DNA from: Tolypocladium sp. Sup5 PDA-1
Taxonomy: Eukaryota; Ascomycota; Sordariomycetes; Hypocreales; Ophiocordycipitaceae
Assembly: GCA_000750105.3 (NCBI GenBank)
Contig: JPHH03000040.1
Coordinates: 62,001 to 126,000 of the forward strand
Length of the DNA stretch: 64,000 nucleotides
Reading direction: 5' to 3'
Shown: one piece after another, positions 10,495 to 22,465 of the stretch
Layout of the letters: every line of letters begins with the position of its first letter
How positions within the stretch are numbered: position 1 is the first letter of the stretch
Notes under the pieces: model-generated
The model's input: only the letters and a program-made list of their open reading frames with translations
What the model was told of the DNA's origin: nothing
Database searches by the model: none
Position numbers and translations under genes: made by a program

Positions 10495-12276
10495 TTACTC
10501 AATAGAAAAGTTGTCCGCATTGGACTTAATCTCCTTCGAGAACGTCACCTCCTCGTTCTCCTCCAACAACGACACCGTATTCACCTGCGGGAGAGCGTTA
10601 GCCACGATATCAGTTCACGCGGAGACGGGGTTGCTTACATCAACATCAATATAGGGCGTCGTCTTGCTAAACCTGACGGTCATGGGGAAGAAGTCATTCT
10701 CGTCACCGCTCTCCGCTTCAAACTCGAAGGAGCCGTTGGGGTTCTCGCCGTCTACAGCGCCAATGTTCCACTCCAGCATATCGCCCGACACCTCGTAGGC
10801 GGCGTCGAAGCTGGACACGACAGGCTCGCTGCCGGCGTAGGGGATGACCACGCTGACGTCTCTCAACGCATGTCCACCGGTCAGCTCGTACTCGACTGTA
10901 ACGTTGTACTTGTCCGAGTCCTTGTTGATCCAGACGGTAAAGGTTATCGGGCAAGCGCTCGTGTCATCGACCTTGGGCGATGCTCGCCAACGCAGGACGC
11001 CGACAGCGTTGTTGACGGGGAACCCACGGGCTGCGTTGCTCATTTGAATAACCTTGGAGCTGTTGAAAAGATTGCGATCGACGTTGGGGTGAGTGCGGAA
11101 CTGCGCACCGTGGGAGGCGACGGCCTGGAGATTAAGCTTGATCTTGGTCAGACTGGGGTCGGAGACGCGAAGTGTGAGGTCTCCGCTAATGGCCAGCGAG
11201 TTGACTGCGCCTTCTCGGGAGAGCTTGGCGCTGATGGATTCGGATACCGTGACGTGGATGGCATCCCGGTCGAGCGTAGAGGACATACGGGCCTCGGTGG
11301 GCTCTGCAGCCGCTGGCGAGGGAGCAACGAGTGGAGTGTCGTCGACTTCGCCGCCCATGTCGCCACGGACTCGCTCGAACATGTCTGTCGTCTTGGACTT
11401 CTTGCCCAGCTGCATGCCCTTCCCCTTGGGTGCCGACAGCCTGCCTGCTTGTCAGTTGCTCATCCGCACGCGGCACCAAACAAATAGCACGCACTTGTTG
11501 TAGGTCTTGTTCTTCTCGGCTTCATAGGTATCGTAGGATTCGGATGCGCTCGGGCGTGAGGGGGCCTGGTATGTCGGATAGACAGGCGTCCTCGGCATGC
11601 CACCGCGACCACTCCGCGCGGACTCCTTACGCTGCATCTCGAGTTGTTTGGCCTTGCGCTTTCGCTCCTCTGTGGCCTCGAGCTCCTTGTTCTACAAGGC
11701 AAGTAAGCATGTGCTACTACGCAACAACAAAGGGTCTTGGGAAGAAGGCAGCCAATGCGTACCCTGGCGATGATTTCTTGAATGCGCTCCTCGTGACTCT
11801 CCATATCCAGGAACGTCTTGATCTGGCTCATGGTCAGGTTCTCGCGGTAACCCAGTGTAACCAGCTCATCGAAGGCGCTGAGCAGCTCGTAGGCATTCTT
11901 GACGATTTCCCTCTCGTCCAGGGTCTTGCATGCGCTGGTGACGACCTGGGCGAACAGGTGCAGCGAGTCGATGTCCTGGAGGATGTTGGACTGGCGGTTG
12001 GTGATGAGGACCATGTAGAGCTCGTCGAGCGGCTGGTAGACGAATCGGACATTGTCCTGCTCGACGGTCGTGTGCTGCGTGCCGCTGTCGGCCAGCTTGG
12101 GGAATGACGCGAGGAGGGCCTCTATCCGCGATCGTGGCATCTCGCGGAACTGCCTCGAGAGGACAGCTTTCCCGCCGCGGGTGCAGATTGAAGCCGCGAG
12201 GACGACCTGGAGAAGGGAGTCAGTCAGCCATTGCAGCACGACGAGAAGATAGGAACCGCAAGGCCGTGCGCACCAT
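10495..12276 (-). CDS. RET2: Coatomer subunit delta (delta-COP)
   Basis: Five exons on the minus strand (12276-12274, 12206-11763, 11691-11495, 11440-10639, 10584-10495) give 511 residues. Delta-COP is part of the COPI F-subcomplex that coats Golgi-to-ER vesicles. Residues 1 to about 140 form the longin-like domain, starting MVVLAASICTRGGK. A charged linker with KELEATEERKRKAKQLEMQ follows, then SAPKGKGMQLGKK, then the C-terminal mu-homology domain from about residue 260, ending EIKSNADNFSIE. The first exon is the ATG alone, followed by GTGCGC; the 67-bp intron ends CAG before GTCGTCCTC. This is the only arrangement that restores the family-typical MVVLAAS start. Family assignment is firm, the one-codon exon slightly less so. 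Confidence 0.93.
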
Positions 12277-13051
12277 CTTGGCAGTGTGATTTGGTGTTCT
12301 CGAGACGTGTCGTTGGGGGTTGTCGACGGTATGACAGAGGGGAGGGGAGGCTGCGGCTGTCAGTCAATTGGCGCCACGTCCCAAGACGCCCAGGAGGAGC
12401 TACTTGCTGGCCAATATTCGTGCATCAGTCAGCAGCAGTGCGGCCTTCTCCTGAGCCTGTGAGGTGGCTTGGACAGCGGCACAACTACGGGTGGGTACGT
12501 ACCTAATTGCAACCCCTTGCAGCCTGAGCCAGACCCCGCTAGTCTGCTTTGGGAATAGCAAGAAGCCGTCTGGCCTTCCACCTTTTGGGCGGATCAACTT
12601 CGAGGCCCCTCCAAGCTTCCTCCAAGCTCACGCAACTCTACGAGCTTCGAAATCTTTCATCTCCTTTATCCTCACCACCCACCCGACATCGCCTGCGTGA
12701 CTTGCTAGAGTCTCTCCTACTCCTCTAGTTCTATCCCTAGCCACCGACTCCAATGCCCTACATCGCGCGTCCCCGAATTTCCTTCCTGCAACGGTCGCAG
12801 CGCGAAGTGTAGTCCCAAAACACCCGCGTCGTCATTGACGTGCTCGCACGCGCTTGACAGCTGTCAGGCCAGGGCGTATTTCCCAGACGACCACCCAAAT
12901 ATTCCACGCTCTCGCATCCCCAAAAGAAGCCCTATTCCTCTCAACACGTTGCCCGAAACCCACTCGAACCCTTCATCATCCTACCGCTTCGCTGCCCTCA
13001 CAGCTGATCCTCCGCCGAAGCCTGCTTTTGCCTACGACGACTCCCAAGATC
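12277..13051. promoter_or_regulatory. Divergent promoter region between delta-COP and the LIDY-repeat protein gene
   Basis: About 775 bp between two divergent start codons. The last 350 bp before 13052 are C/T-rich, as in a fungal leader. No gene seen. An upstream frame (12835-13065) overlaps the next start but has no homology I recognise. Confidence 0.5.
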
Positions 13052-15782
13052 ATGGCGGAGTTTGACATCAGCGAGGCCGATGCGGCACCACAGCCTGCAC
13101 CACAGCCTGCCCATGTCGATGATGATCTCATCGACTATGATAGTGATGATGTGTCTGTGAAGAACCCAGATACGAAGCAGGCCTTGGAGCCCAACGAGAC
13201 GCACACACTTGATGTCGGAGTCACATCATCAGAGACAAAGCCTGCTGTGCGTGGCGCATCGGACTCTGCTGAAACAACAAACGGCATTGGCTCGCTGTCT
13301 GAGAATGCCGGTTTGGACGCCAACACAACCACCCAAGAGGGAAACAACTCGGGAGACCATGCCCAAGAAGGCGTGAAGACTGTCGCCGATGCTGGTCCCA
13401 CAGCCACCTCTGGGGCGGATAACCATGTCTCCATTCATGAGATAGATTACGACCATGAAGGCCTCGCCTACGATGCCAACGGTGGCGACAAGAGCGAGCA
13501 ACTGTCAGCTGCGGTCCATGACGAACCCCTGAGCGCTGCCGAGAGCTCCCTTCCAACAAACGTTGCCGAGACCGAAAATGAGACTGAGCATTATGAGATC
13601 GATTGGGAAGACGATGAGACAGCAAACACCAACGCCACTCCTGACGCCACAGCTCATGATGCCACCCAACAGGACGCTATGGATGTTAATGTCGTCATCT
13701 TCGCCGTTGGTGATGACGCTCAAGGGAACACGGCAGAAGGTGTTGATCCTGCTGATCAAGTCCCAACTACTCATGAATTCATGGCCGCGCAAGCTGCCCC
13801 CGAGTCCGATCTCTTCCCTGACATCACCGTCGTCTACAAAGGGCAGACATACCCCATGTTTGCCTACACGGCGGATGGGTTCTTCTCAAACGGTTCCCTT
13901 ATTGACGAAACCATGAAGACTGTGCTTGATGCATTTCGGGCGGAGCTAGAACTCCACAAGGACCTCGGCCCCCATGATGAGCTCGTGTTTCAAGTCGATA
14001 AGCTCGGGCTTGAATTCTGCGAGGCACGCATCCTCGGCCATATAAAATGTCCCACTGCTAACCTTTATCCAGTCATCCCCCCCAGAGACCCTGGCCATAA
14101 CCACCTTGCGCCAGCTTTTGGAGATTCTTGATATCCTTGTCAAGAATGAAGACTTTGATAGCTCTCGTACTCTGACCACATATCTATTCACCAAGCCGAA
14201 TGCGATCAAGCGGTTCGAGTTTTTGATCGAAAGTGCCACCGACAAAAACGAGAGCCTTAAACAAGTGATCTACTACTTCCGGCCACCATTCGACGTCAGC
14301 GACTATGACGGCACTAATGCATTGGGCGGCTATGACGAACAGCTCGACAACGTCGAGGGTGCTGGCGACAACGTCGAGGGCGCTAGCAACGACGACGCTG
14401 CCCATGGAGGCGATGAGTATGCCGAGAACCACGAGAGCATCGAGGATGAGGATGCTGCCTACGAGTACGACGACGATGGCCATGCCAACAACTACGAAGG
14501 CGATGGTGGTGACGAAGCCGCCGATCACCACGATGGTGGCATCGACTACAGCACTGGTGATGAGACCACGGCGGCAAACGACAACGATGATCTCGCCGAC
14601 GATTTTGGCGGCAATGGAGCTGAAGCTGCCACCAATGAGGAGGAAGACCTGATCGACTACGCTGACGATGAGATCGCTTCCAATGATGGCCAGGGCCATG
14701 TCGAACATTCCGCGAGCGCTGGTACTGGAACTGTTTCGAACCATGAGGACGAGGAAGAGTTGATTGACTACTCGGACGATAAGATCGCCGACGACTACGC
14801 CAGTGCCTTCCCTCGCAGTTCTGATCGCCCTGTATCTGCTGCCAACGACGAGGAGGATCTCATCGACTACGCGGACGATAAGAACTCCGCAGCCGATGAA
14901 AATGATCTCGTCGGTTACGAGAGCGGTGGCGAAGCGAATGAAGGTGCCGAGGAAGGAGCACAGGAGCCTTCGCAGGCTGGCCATGAGGATGAAAGGAAGG
15001 GCGCTGATCATCACGATGCAACCTCTGAGCATGATGTCAATCATGTCGAGAATGGCGTTGACCTCATCGACTACAGTAATGGCTATACGTACACTGCTGC
15101 CGGCAACAATGTTGTATCCTACGACGCGGATGATAGCGATCTCATCGACTACAGCAGCGATAAGTTTGCTGCTGGCAATGGTAGTGTCGCAAGCCACGTC
15201 GAGGAAGGCCAATTCTCTACCGAGTCTGTACAAGAGGGAGTGGCCCAGACTGAAGCTACCCAAGCCGATGCAACTGGCAATGCTGCCAATTCCACTGGAC
15301 AATATCAAAATAGCCATCTCCAAGTTGGAGCTCGTCATTCTCGCAACGCCTCGGACATCAGCATCACCTTTTCCGCCGCAGATGCTCATGGAGTGCTCCC
15401 GGCACATGCTCAGAGCGCCAACAACCCTGTACTAGGCTTCGGTCTCGATGAGTCCGTAGAATTTGACTACGCAGTCTCGGAGGGCACGCAAACCTCGGCA
15501 GTCCAGCACCCTACCGAGGGCGGCATTGCAACGGCGGGTACGACGGAGTCGAGCACGACCGCCACGCTCGGCAACGATGACGACGCAGCCGTGAACCTGA
15601 ACCCGCCAGTCGGCGAAGATGAGCTCTCGGAGATTGACTGGAGAGAGGACCCTGTCCCAACCGTCGGCGGTGGTGCCGCAGATGCGCAGTCCAACGCCAT
15701 GAAAAGAGCTCATCCCCACGAGATGGACGCGCAAGATGGGAATGGTATGCTCGACTTCGGAAGCTATGTTAAACCCAGCTAA
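13052..15782 (+). CDS. Large acidic protein with repeated LIDY/EIDW motifs, uncharacterised
   Basis: Two exons, 13052-14023 and 14073-15782, give 893 residues. A folded core spans about residues 255-400, with ITVVYKGQTYPMFAY, LVFQVDKLGLEFCE and LFTKPNAIKRFEFLIESAT. The rest is very acidic and likely disordered. It carries recurrent short motifs: LIDY at six places (one near residue 25, five between bases 14650 and 15160), usually as acidic-LIDY-(S/A)-D-D, plus EIDY once and EIDW twice (EIDWEDD, EIDWRED). The intron boundary that joins the conserved-looking core is GAG/GCACGC...TATCCAG, a GC-AG intron of 49 bp; no GT donor nearby preserves the core in phase. I do not recognise a named family. 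The repetition suggests a multivalent binding surface, which is inference. Confidence 0.8.
14024..14072 (+). other. Probable GC-AG intron
   Basis: 49 bp beginning GCACGC with a CTAAC branch site 7 bp before ATCCAG. Splicing joins codon GAG to TCA in phase. Reading through hits a stop at 14129-14131. Confidence 0.65.
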
Positions 15783-16778
15783 CATGAAGCAGACGTCAAG
15801 CGTCGTCGATCCTAAACAACACACTAACGCGGCCCATGACCCCCCATACCCCCCCTAGAATCTCCTTGCGTCCCCGTTCGCTCTGGAGCGCACCCTTGTG
15901 ACATGAAACACGAAAAAGAAGAAAAAATCGTCAACGATGGTTGACTCTAACCCAAACAGTACCTGTGAACCTGATACAGGATTCATTGCTTGTTGGGCTA
16001 CACCGTCAGGAACTTGGCTATGTCTTTTGTAGACTTTGGCCCCTGACGGAATGGATACTAACCGTAGGTACCCCTTTACATGTGCGAGTAAGCACTCTGC
16101 CGAAGCTGCAGCGCGCTATTCGCAGCTTCTGACAGTCGGCACCCTGGGATGGTGCAGAATGATCTCGATGCTCTCTGTCGTCTTTGTCTTGATATTACGC
16201 TTGATACCCGACATCTCATGGATCTGAGACTTATGTCATGGCCGCGGACCCTCAATGAATTGGTACGAATGGGGAGAAGGAAACCCGGGAGCAGGACAGT
16301 CGTGTCTGAACGAGAAGCGGAGGTGGAAGGTGAAGTATGTTGAATGCCAGGGCTCGGCAGCTTGTGCTTGGAATGATGCTGGAATTGGGGGAGTCCTCCG
16401 CCTACATGTGGGATGAGGGACCGGGCTACATGCTCAGCGCATTGTGCAGCCTTTCCTCTTGTTGGCTGACCAAGGGTAGTTTCACACGATGACTGGCTCA
16501 GCTGTTTGAGTTGTCTCAAAGGAAAAAGGAACCCGGAAAACAAGGGTCGCTGTGATCAGAGAGTAGACAGATAGCCTCAGCAATGGAAGACCAGGCAGTA
16601 ATAAAAGTATGGCATGAGATTCTCGTGCCTGGACAAGCTGTGCTGTCTCATGTTGCCCACCTCACTGAGTATGCTCGTGTGGTCTGTTGGTATAATAGTG
16701 AGTGATGCGTCATATGAGTGTAGTCGGCGTGGTCACAATCGGGTGAATGGACGGTTTGAGCCTTGGGATGCCGTGTAA

Positions 16779-16913
16779 ATGTCCCCATCAGGAAGCCAGC
16801 ATCCATACGGCAAGCAGCACCGCGACTTCAACAAGAACGGCTGCGAGCATACCGGCTTTGCGTCTCCCGCCGGCCACAAGTTCGGCATCACCTGCCACTT
16901 TCCCTGCACTTAG
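16779..16913 (+). CDS. Small cysteine-containing ORF or terminal exon, uncertain
   Basis: A 44-codon frame from ATG 16779 to TAG 16911-16913. It reads like a real protein end, with NGCEHTGFASPAGHKFGITC followed by HFPCT: Gly-rich, three cysteines, no low complexity. There is no signal peptide in this frame. A splice acceptor (CCATCAG at 16764-16770 region, before GAAGCCAGC) lies in the frame, so this could be the last exon of a small secreted protein whose upstream exon I could not find, or a gene remnant. Neighbouring sequence gives no support for expression. Confidence 0.3.
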   Translation: MSPSGSQHPYGKQHRDFNKNGCEHTGFASPAGHKFGITCHFPCT

Positions 16914-17534
16914 AGGCAGGCATCACAGCAGCTCCGAGGAGGATGACAAGGGGACGGATCCTCCCGTTTCTTGGTTCCCATTAGCTTTCCTACCTTTCCT
17001 ATCTTCCTTTGCTTGATGCGTCCTGTTTAGGCTTTTTTGTGCATACTGCACGTAAAATACAGGCGATATTTCGAAAAGATGTGTTGCGGTTGTTGCATGA
17101 CTGTTGAGGTTTTCAGTAGGCAAGTTTCACCCGTACTTTGACAGAAGTTGACACTCAAACTCAATTACGGCTGTGACAAGGTCCAACCGCGAACACGTAG
17201 AATTTTTGGACCTATCCATGAAGTAAACTGATGCACGAACAAGGGGCCAAGCCGTCATCTTGTCGAGAGAGATGAAGTCGTCCTCTGCCTAGTATCGTCA
17301 CGTGCCACAGATGTGATTGCGAGCTGCGGGCTGGTTGGCCGTGGATGCACCATCACATCCCTGTCATTGCGATTGTGCCCCTGACAGAAGACGCAAGGAG
17401 CGTGCGCCTTAGCCGTCCCGTTGCCTATCTCACTTTCTTCCTTCCGAGACGCGGCTTCTTGGCGGAGGATCAGCTGGCACGTCGGATACGTCGGCGGATG
17501 TGCTGAGTAGAGACGGGAGAAGAGAAGAAAGGTA

Positions 17535-17551
17535 ATCCGTACAGTACGGAT
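17535..17551. repeat. 17-bp interrupted palindrome
   Basis: ATCCGTAC, a central A, then GTACGGAT: 8-bp arms with a one-base centre. Intergenic. Confidence 0.85.
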
Positions 17552-18881
17552 GCAGTGGGGTATCGCGTCATGAACCTTTACCCCTTTTTCGATAAATCGG
17601 CCACATCCTCACGGGGAGCCAATGCCGTCACTTCCATTGTCCACCGTATCTGGGGAAAACGGCGTCAGTTAATTGTACGTCCGTATCGGTGTTGCATTCT
17701 GTGAGTCGGCATGCACATCATCTGTTGCCAAGAGGAGAGGGCACGAACCCCTGATGAATGTGCAAAGGATGGATCTCACCACGGAACTACCCTGGACGCA
17801 TTCCGCAGCAGCAAGGTGGATTCTCGTTTCGTGACCTTCCTTCTGTACGGATTAGTCCGTAGGTAGGTACATAGATTATGGGGCACGCACTGGTACGAGC
17901 AACGAGGCCTACGGAGTACGAGTAATAATACCAAAGATCCAACCCGATACGAGCATCCCTTCAAGAGGCGTTCGTTTCGACTGGCATGAGCTGCGAGGAA
18001 AAGGGATGCCTGCGGGCCCCAGAGCGAGCGCCAGGGGCAGGCTCTGAAACTTGGTGGGGAAATGGAGGCGAAGCCTGCACGCTAGCCCGTGGCAGGGAGC
18101 TGCAGCTGCCTCAGCCCGTCGAGACACCCTCGTGATGCAGTCTAGCGGGCCTGCACGGCTGAGGGCCAGCAAGAGACAGGCGCCTCCACTGCTGGGACCT
18201 GGGCCTGGCAACCTGGGATCACCCCCGCGCCACCCAGACCCGACAAACACCACCGTAACGAGGTACTTTGCGGGCGCCTGAACTTTGCTGCAGCCACCTT
18301 GTACACTTTTTCTTAGCGCTGGGCTCTGTTGAGAGAGGGCCAGCCCATTGGACACGCAGCCGTCCATCCAGCCGTCCTCTTCTCCTCGCACCACCACGAC
18401 TGTCACGATCCTACGCCTCACTGCCATCTTCACGATCGCCCGTTGCCTCGTCCGTCACCTCCGTACGGCCGCGATCTTTCTATTTGCCTGGTCTCATTTC
18501 GCAACGTCTGAGACGGAGACTACGATTACGACCACGACCACACCCACGACGACGAGACGACGACGACCATCGCTCGCCGACTCGGGCCACGGAGCGACGA
18601 CGTATCCCATCATCACGAAGCCGGCCACAGCTCTTCTTCATGTGCGACTCTTGACGACGGCCCTGTCTTATCTTTGCATTTTCTGCTCGCGCACCCTGCC
18701 CGTCCCTTGACGCCCGCCCGCCCACGATCGCTCGCTCATTCGTTCTGTGTCGCGTACACAACGCTCGCTCTTTTCCGTCCCATCCCCTCCTGTCGCCGAG
18801 GGGGCAATAAACAGATCATAATACCATCGAGACGCCGTCCACCCTCGTCGAGGCCGCCTTGCGCTCGCTACTACCGCTACA

Positions 18882-20480
18882 ATGATTGAAGACAAGTACG
18901 TTGCGCCACGGGGCTGGGGTGGATCCGGAGGCCGCACGGGAGGACGAGTGTTTGCTGACAGGTTGCGCCCCAGGTACATCGGCCTTGCGCTGGCCATGTC
19001 GTCGGCTCTGGCTATCGGTACGATTGCACCCAGCACCATGGACCCGACCTTCAAGACCATTGCTGACAGATCTCTCCTAGGCACAAGTTTCGTCATCACA
19101 AAGAAGGTTCGTTGCCTGTTGTGAAGACCCGCTCTGATTCTCGAATACGCCGAGAGACGACTCATCTAAATGCTAACGGCGAACTACAGGGCTTGTTGCA
19201 AGCCGAAGAGCGGCACGGATTCGAGGGAGAGGGCTTCGTGTATCTGAGGAGCCCGTTGTGGTGGGCTGGCATTGCGACTCGTGAGCTATACCACTTCTAT
19301 GCGACCAGGACCGAACTGACACTGCAACGCAGTTGGCATCGGAGAGGTCTGCAACTTCGCCGCGTACGCCTTTGCGCCGGCTATCCTTGTTACTCCCCTG
19401 GGAGCTCTCAGCGTACTCATCGGTGCCGTGCTCGGATCCTATTTCCTGCACGAAGAGCTGGGAACACTGGGCAAGCTGGGCAGTGCCATCTGTTTGATTG
19501 GCGCAGTCGTCATTGTCCTCCATGCGCCTCCTGACGAGGAGATTGAGACTATTGACCAGATCCTGCACTATGCCATTCAGCCAGGTACGATGCCGATTTC
19601 GCAACATGGAAATTGCGCCCAAGTCTGACTTTGTTTTGCCTAGGATTCCTGCTGTACGCCATTGTCGTCGTTGGCTTTGCCGTCTACATGATCTACAAGG
19701 TTGCGCCCGTCCACGGCAAGAAGAACGCCCTCATCTACCTCTCCATCTGCTCTACCGTCGGTTCCATCTCCGTCATGTCCGTCAAGGCCTTTGGCATCGC
19801 CCTCAAGCTCACCTTTGCCGGCAACAATCAGTTCAGCCACCCTTCGACCTACGTCTTCATGATCTTAACAACCGTCTGTATTCTCACGCAGATGAACTAC
19901 TTCAACAAGGCATTAGCATGTTTTCCAACCAACATGTGAGTTTGACCAAGTCGTGCTTCCGGCTTGTTCTTGCCGCTGACATGGAAATCACAGCGTCAAC
20001 CCCCTCTACTACGTGACCTTTACCACAGCCACCCTCTGCGCCTCGTTCATCCTCTTCAGCGGCTTCAATACCACCGACCCCGTCAACACCTTGTCCTTGC
20101 TCTGCGGCTTCCTCGTCACCTTTACCGGCGTTTACTTGCTCAACCTCTCCCGAGGCGACCCGAACGGGCACAAGCTGGTTGCAGGACGGGGCGGTGTTGA
20201 TGCGACACCAACCGATATGGTTTCCAGCTTCCAGACTCGCCGCAGCATGCAGGCCCGGAGGAGTGGCGATCCCGGTCGGCATAGTGTCGGCAGCCTGCAT
20301 GGCGATCGGGAGGGGCTGATCCGTGCATACGACGAGGAAGAGGCTGCGGGTTTCGGCCTCACTGATCTCGCGGAAGAGAGTGACGATGACACGCGCCAGT
20401 CCAACGGCCGCCCGAATGGCAAGAAGGAGCAGCGCAACGACGATATCGAGCTGGAGAACCGGAAAGCTGCCGAGAGGTAG
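18882..20480 (+). CDS. NIPA-type magnesium transporter (DUF803 family)
   Basis: Seven exons (18882-18895, 18974-19017, 19081-19106, 19190-19280, 19333-19584, 19644-19935, 19994-20480) give 401 residues, all in phase. NIPA proteins are multi-helix membrane transporters, mostly for Mg2+, related to the EamA/drug-metabolite fold. The sequence opens MIEDKYIGLALAMSSALAIG and continues SFVITKKGLLQA, then the hallmark GEVCNFAAYAFAPAILVTPL. About nine hydrophobic helices follow to about residue 300, including QMNYFNKALACFPTNIVNPL. The last 100 residues form a hydrophilic cytosolic tail rich in Asp, Glu and Arg. The first three exons are very short (14, 44, 26 bp), and their placement rests on phase and the family-like N-terminus. 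Confidence 0.92.
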
Positions 20481-21451
20481 AACCGGGGCCACCAATTTAT
20501 CCTTAATCGCACAATGGACGAAGTGGCATGGAGGATATACCCATAACCCTCGTCGCGATTTACCGCATTTGCATGGGGCACAGCTCCCTAATTGTACATT
20601 TCCGCTCCCCATCTGGAAGAGAAGATGCGCCGGTCGACATCAAAGGCATGCATGCATGATAACACTCTCCCGGGGTCACCTTGCCGTGCAGGAGGACGGC
20701 AAAGGAGGGGAGAGGGCCAGATGACTGACATTGTTTTGGCGTGCTACGAGGAGTATTAAAAGGACGGGAGAGGGAGGAATGGTCTTACTGGAGGGCGGCC
20801 TCGGCGTTTAATGTCTCTTTTATCTTGGTTTTCTGCTTACGTTCCTCTGCCGGTTTTCGTCATTTTTCCTTGAGAGTTCGGAGGGATCTGGTACATGAAT
20901 GAAAGGCACACACGGCAACGCATCGCAGGCATTTCACCTGCTTGTACGAGGAGCGGGGCTTGCGATTGATGAGAAGGGGGGGAGGAAGAGGAAGAGGAAG
21001 AGGAACAGCAGTCGACGGCGGGAGACGACTGGGGCATCATGAGGGAGGCATCATGGAAGGCGTGCGATGTAGCTTTAGCACATGTCGCGCTCTCTCTGCA
21101 CTCCTATCATAGGCAGTTTTGAATCGAAAGAGCAAAGGATTCACGAATATGGCTGCTGCCTGTAACGCTGCACTGAAACAAACATGCTCGTACGCAGATA
21201 GCCTCACATGTTGTCTGTCAATGGGCGTCCAAATGTGTTGAGGTGTTCATCAGATTCTCGGGTCTCGTTCCTTTTTATGGCTTGGGTCTACCATTACAAA
21301 ACAAGAGGAAACCTTCCAATGCCCCGAAGCAGATGCAAATATGATCAATTGACGCCTGAATAGACCGCCATTCCCTTGACTTCCCCCTTCGTCATGGTCT
21401 GCCTTTCGCTTCTTCGTCTCGTCTCCGCGACAACCAGCTCCCTGAGAGCAT
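20481..21451. other. Intergenic region, tail to tail
   Basis: About 970 bp between convergent genes. A purine-rich run (gaagaggaagaggaagagga) lies near 20985-21005. Nothing else supported. Confidence 0.55.
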
Positions 21452-22465
21452 TTATTGCTGCTCTGCGGGGGCCTCCTCCTCGGCGCCCTCCTGCTGCTCG
21501 GCCACGCGCGCGTCTTGGCTGGCCTGGGCCTGGGCGGCCTTAGCACCGTAGTCCTGGCTGACGGGCTGGACGACAGTCTGCTCCTCCTTGGGCTCGATGA
21601 TGGTGACGGCATCGGGGAGAGACTTCTGGGGGCCGGCCTTGCCCTCGGGGTCGGAGCCGCGCATGATCTTGACCTTGATGCCCAGGACACCCTGGCGGAG
21701 CAGGACGTGGCGGGTGGCCGAGTCGATGAAGTCCTTGGCGGGCTGACCGGAGTGGATCATGAAGCCGTCGGTGAACTTCATGCTCTTGGCACGGGCGGCA
21801 CGGAGCTTGCCAGAGACGACAACCTCGCAACCCTTGGCGCCGCTCTCCATGATGAAGCGGAGGACACCATAGCAGGCACGGCGGACGGCGAGACCGTTGA
21901 GCAGCTTGTAGCGCAGGGACTCGCACTGGGCGACGGCGGACAGACCGCGGTTCTGGACCTTGGCGGCGTAGAGGGAGACGGAGTTCTCGGGGAACTTGAA
22001 GCGCTTCTGGATGAGCGAGGTGAGCTCGCGGATGCGGCGGCCCTGCTCGCCGAGAACCTCCTGGGTGTGGGTGGCGCGGATGATGATGTCGGTGACGGTG
22101 GGGGTGACGCGGACCTCGACGCCGGAGTAGCCCTCCTCAGCGAGCTCGCGCTGGAAGAACTCGTTGAGCTCGGCGTAGAAGACACCGTCGGCGACGAACT
22201 TTCTCCGCTTGGAGCTGTGGACGATTCCCAGTCAGCACAATTGATGCCCGAATAACACACGTAAAATATTGTCCTTTAAATCTCGAGCTCGGACATTGGC
22301 ACAGCACACGCTTCCAGACACCGCGGGCTCGTGAAACTCGTCGGCGAGGAACTGGCTGGCCAAAGCCGATCGATGTTCGAAAGGGGGGGGGGGGGGGGGG
22401 CAAGGACGTCGAAGGATGGATGGAGGGTGCGTGCAAACTCACATCTGAGAGCCGGGGTGAGCCAT
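21452..22465 (-). CDS. RPS3: 40S ribosomal protein S3 (uS3)
   Basis: Two exons on the minus strand (22465-22443, 22214-21452) give 261 residues. uS3 lies at the mRNA entry site of the small subunit. After MAHPGSQISKRRKFVADG the sequence follows the family closely: a type-2 KH domain at about residues 20-95 (VTPTVTDIIIRAT, GRRIRELTSLIQKRF), then the C-terminal domain with MESGAKGCEVVVSGKLRAAR, KFTDGFMIHSG and LPDAVTIIEPKEE. The last 35 residues are a Gln/Ala/Glu-rich tail. The single intron is 228 bp, long for this window, interrupts codon 8 and contains a G18 run on the plus strand. An intron near the start codon is common in fungal ribosomal protein genes and often aids expression. Confidence 0.97.
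22383..22400. repeat. G18 homopolymer (C18 on the RPS3 strand) inside the RPS3 intron
   Basis: Eighteen consecutive G on the plus strand. In the transcript it is a C18 tract near the 5' end of the intron. Length may be affected by sequencing or assembly error. Confidence 0.8.

Larger units (their letters stand above)
15783..18881. other. 3.1-kb gap with little coding signal
   Basis: Contains a small Cys-containing frame at 16779-16913 (listed separately), an inverted repeat with central A at 17535-17551, another inverted repeat (TACGGA, 4-nt spacer, TCCGTA) at about 17845-17860, and TACGGAGTA at 17910-17918. From about 18340 the DNA becomes C/T- and CGA-rich, consistent with the leader of the NIPA gene. 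No other gene supported. Confidence 0.55.

Noticed and set aside
14184..15407. 407-codon minus-strand frame
   Set aside because: Antisense to the acidic LIDY protein; its Val/Ile-rich repeats mirror the Asp-rich codons.
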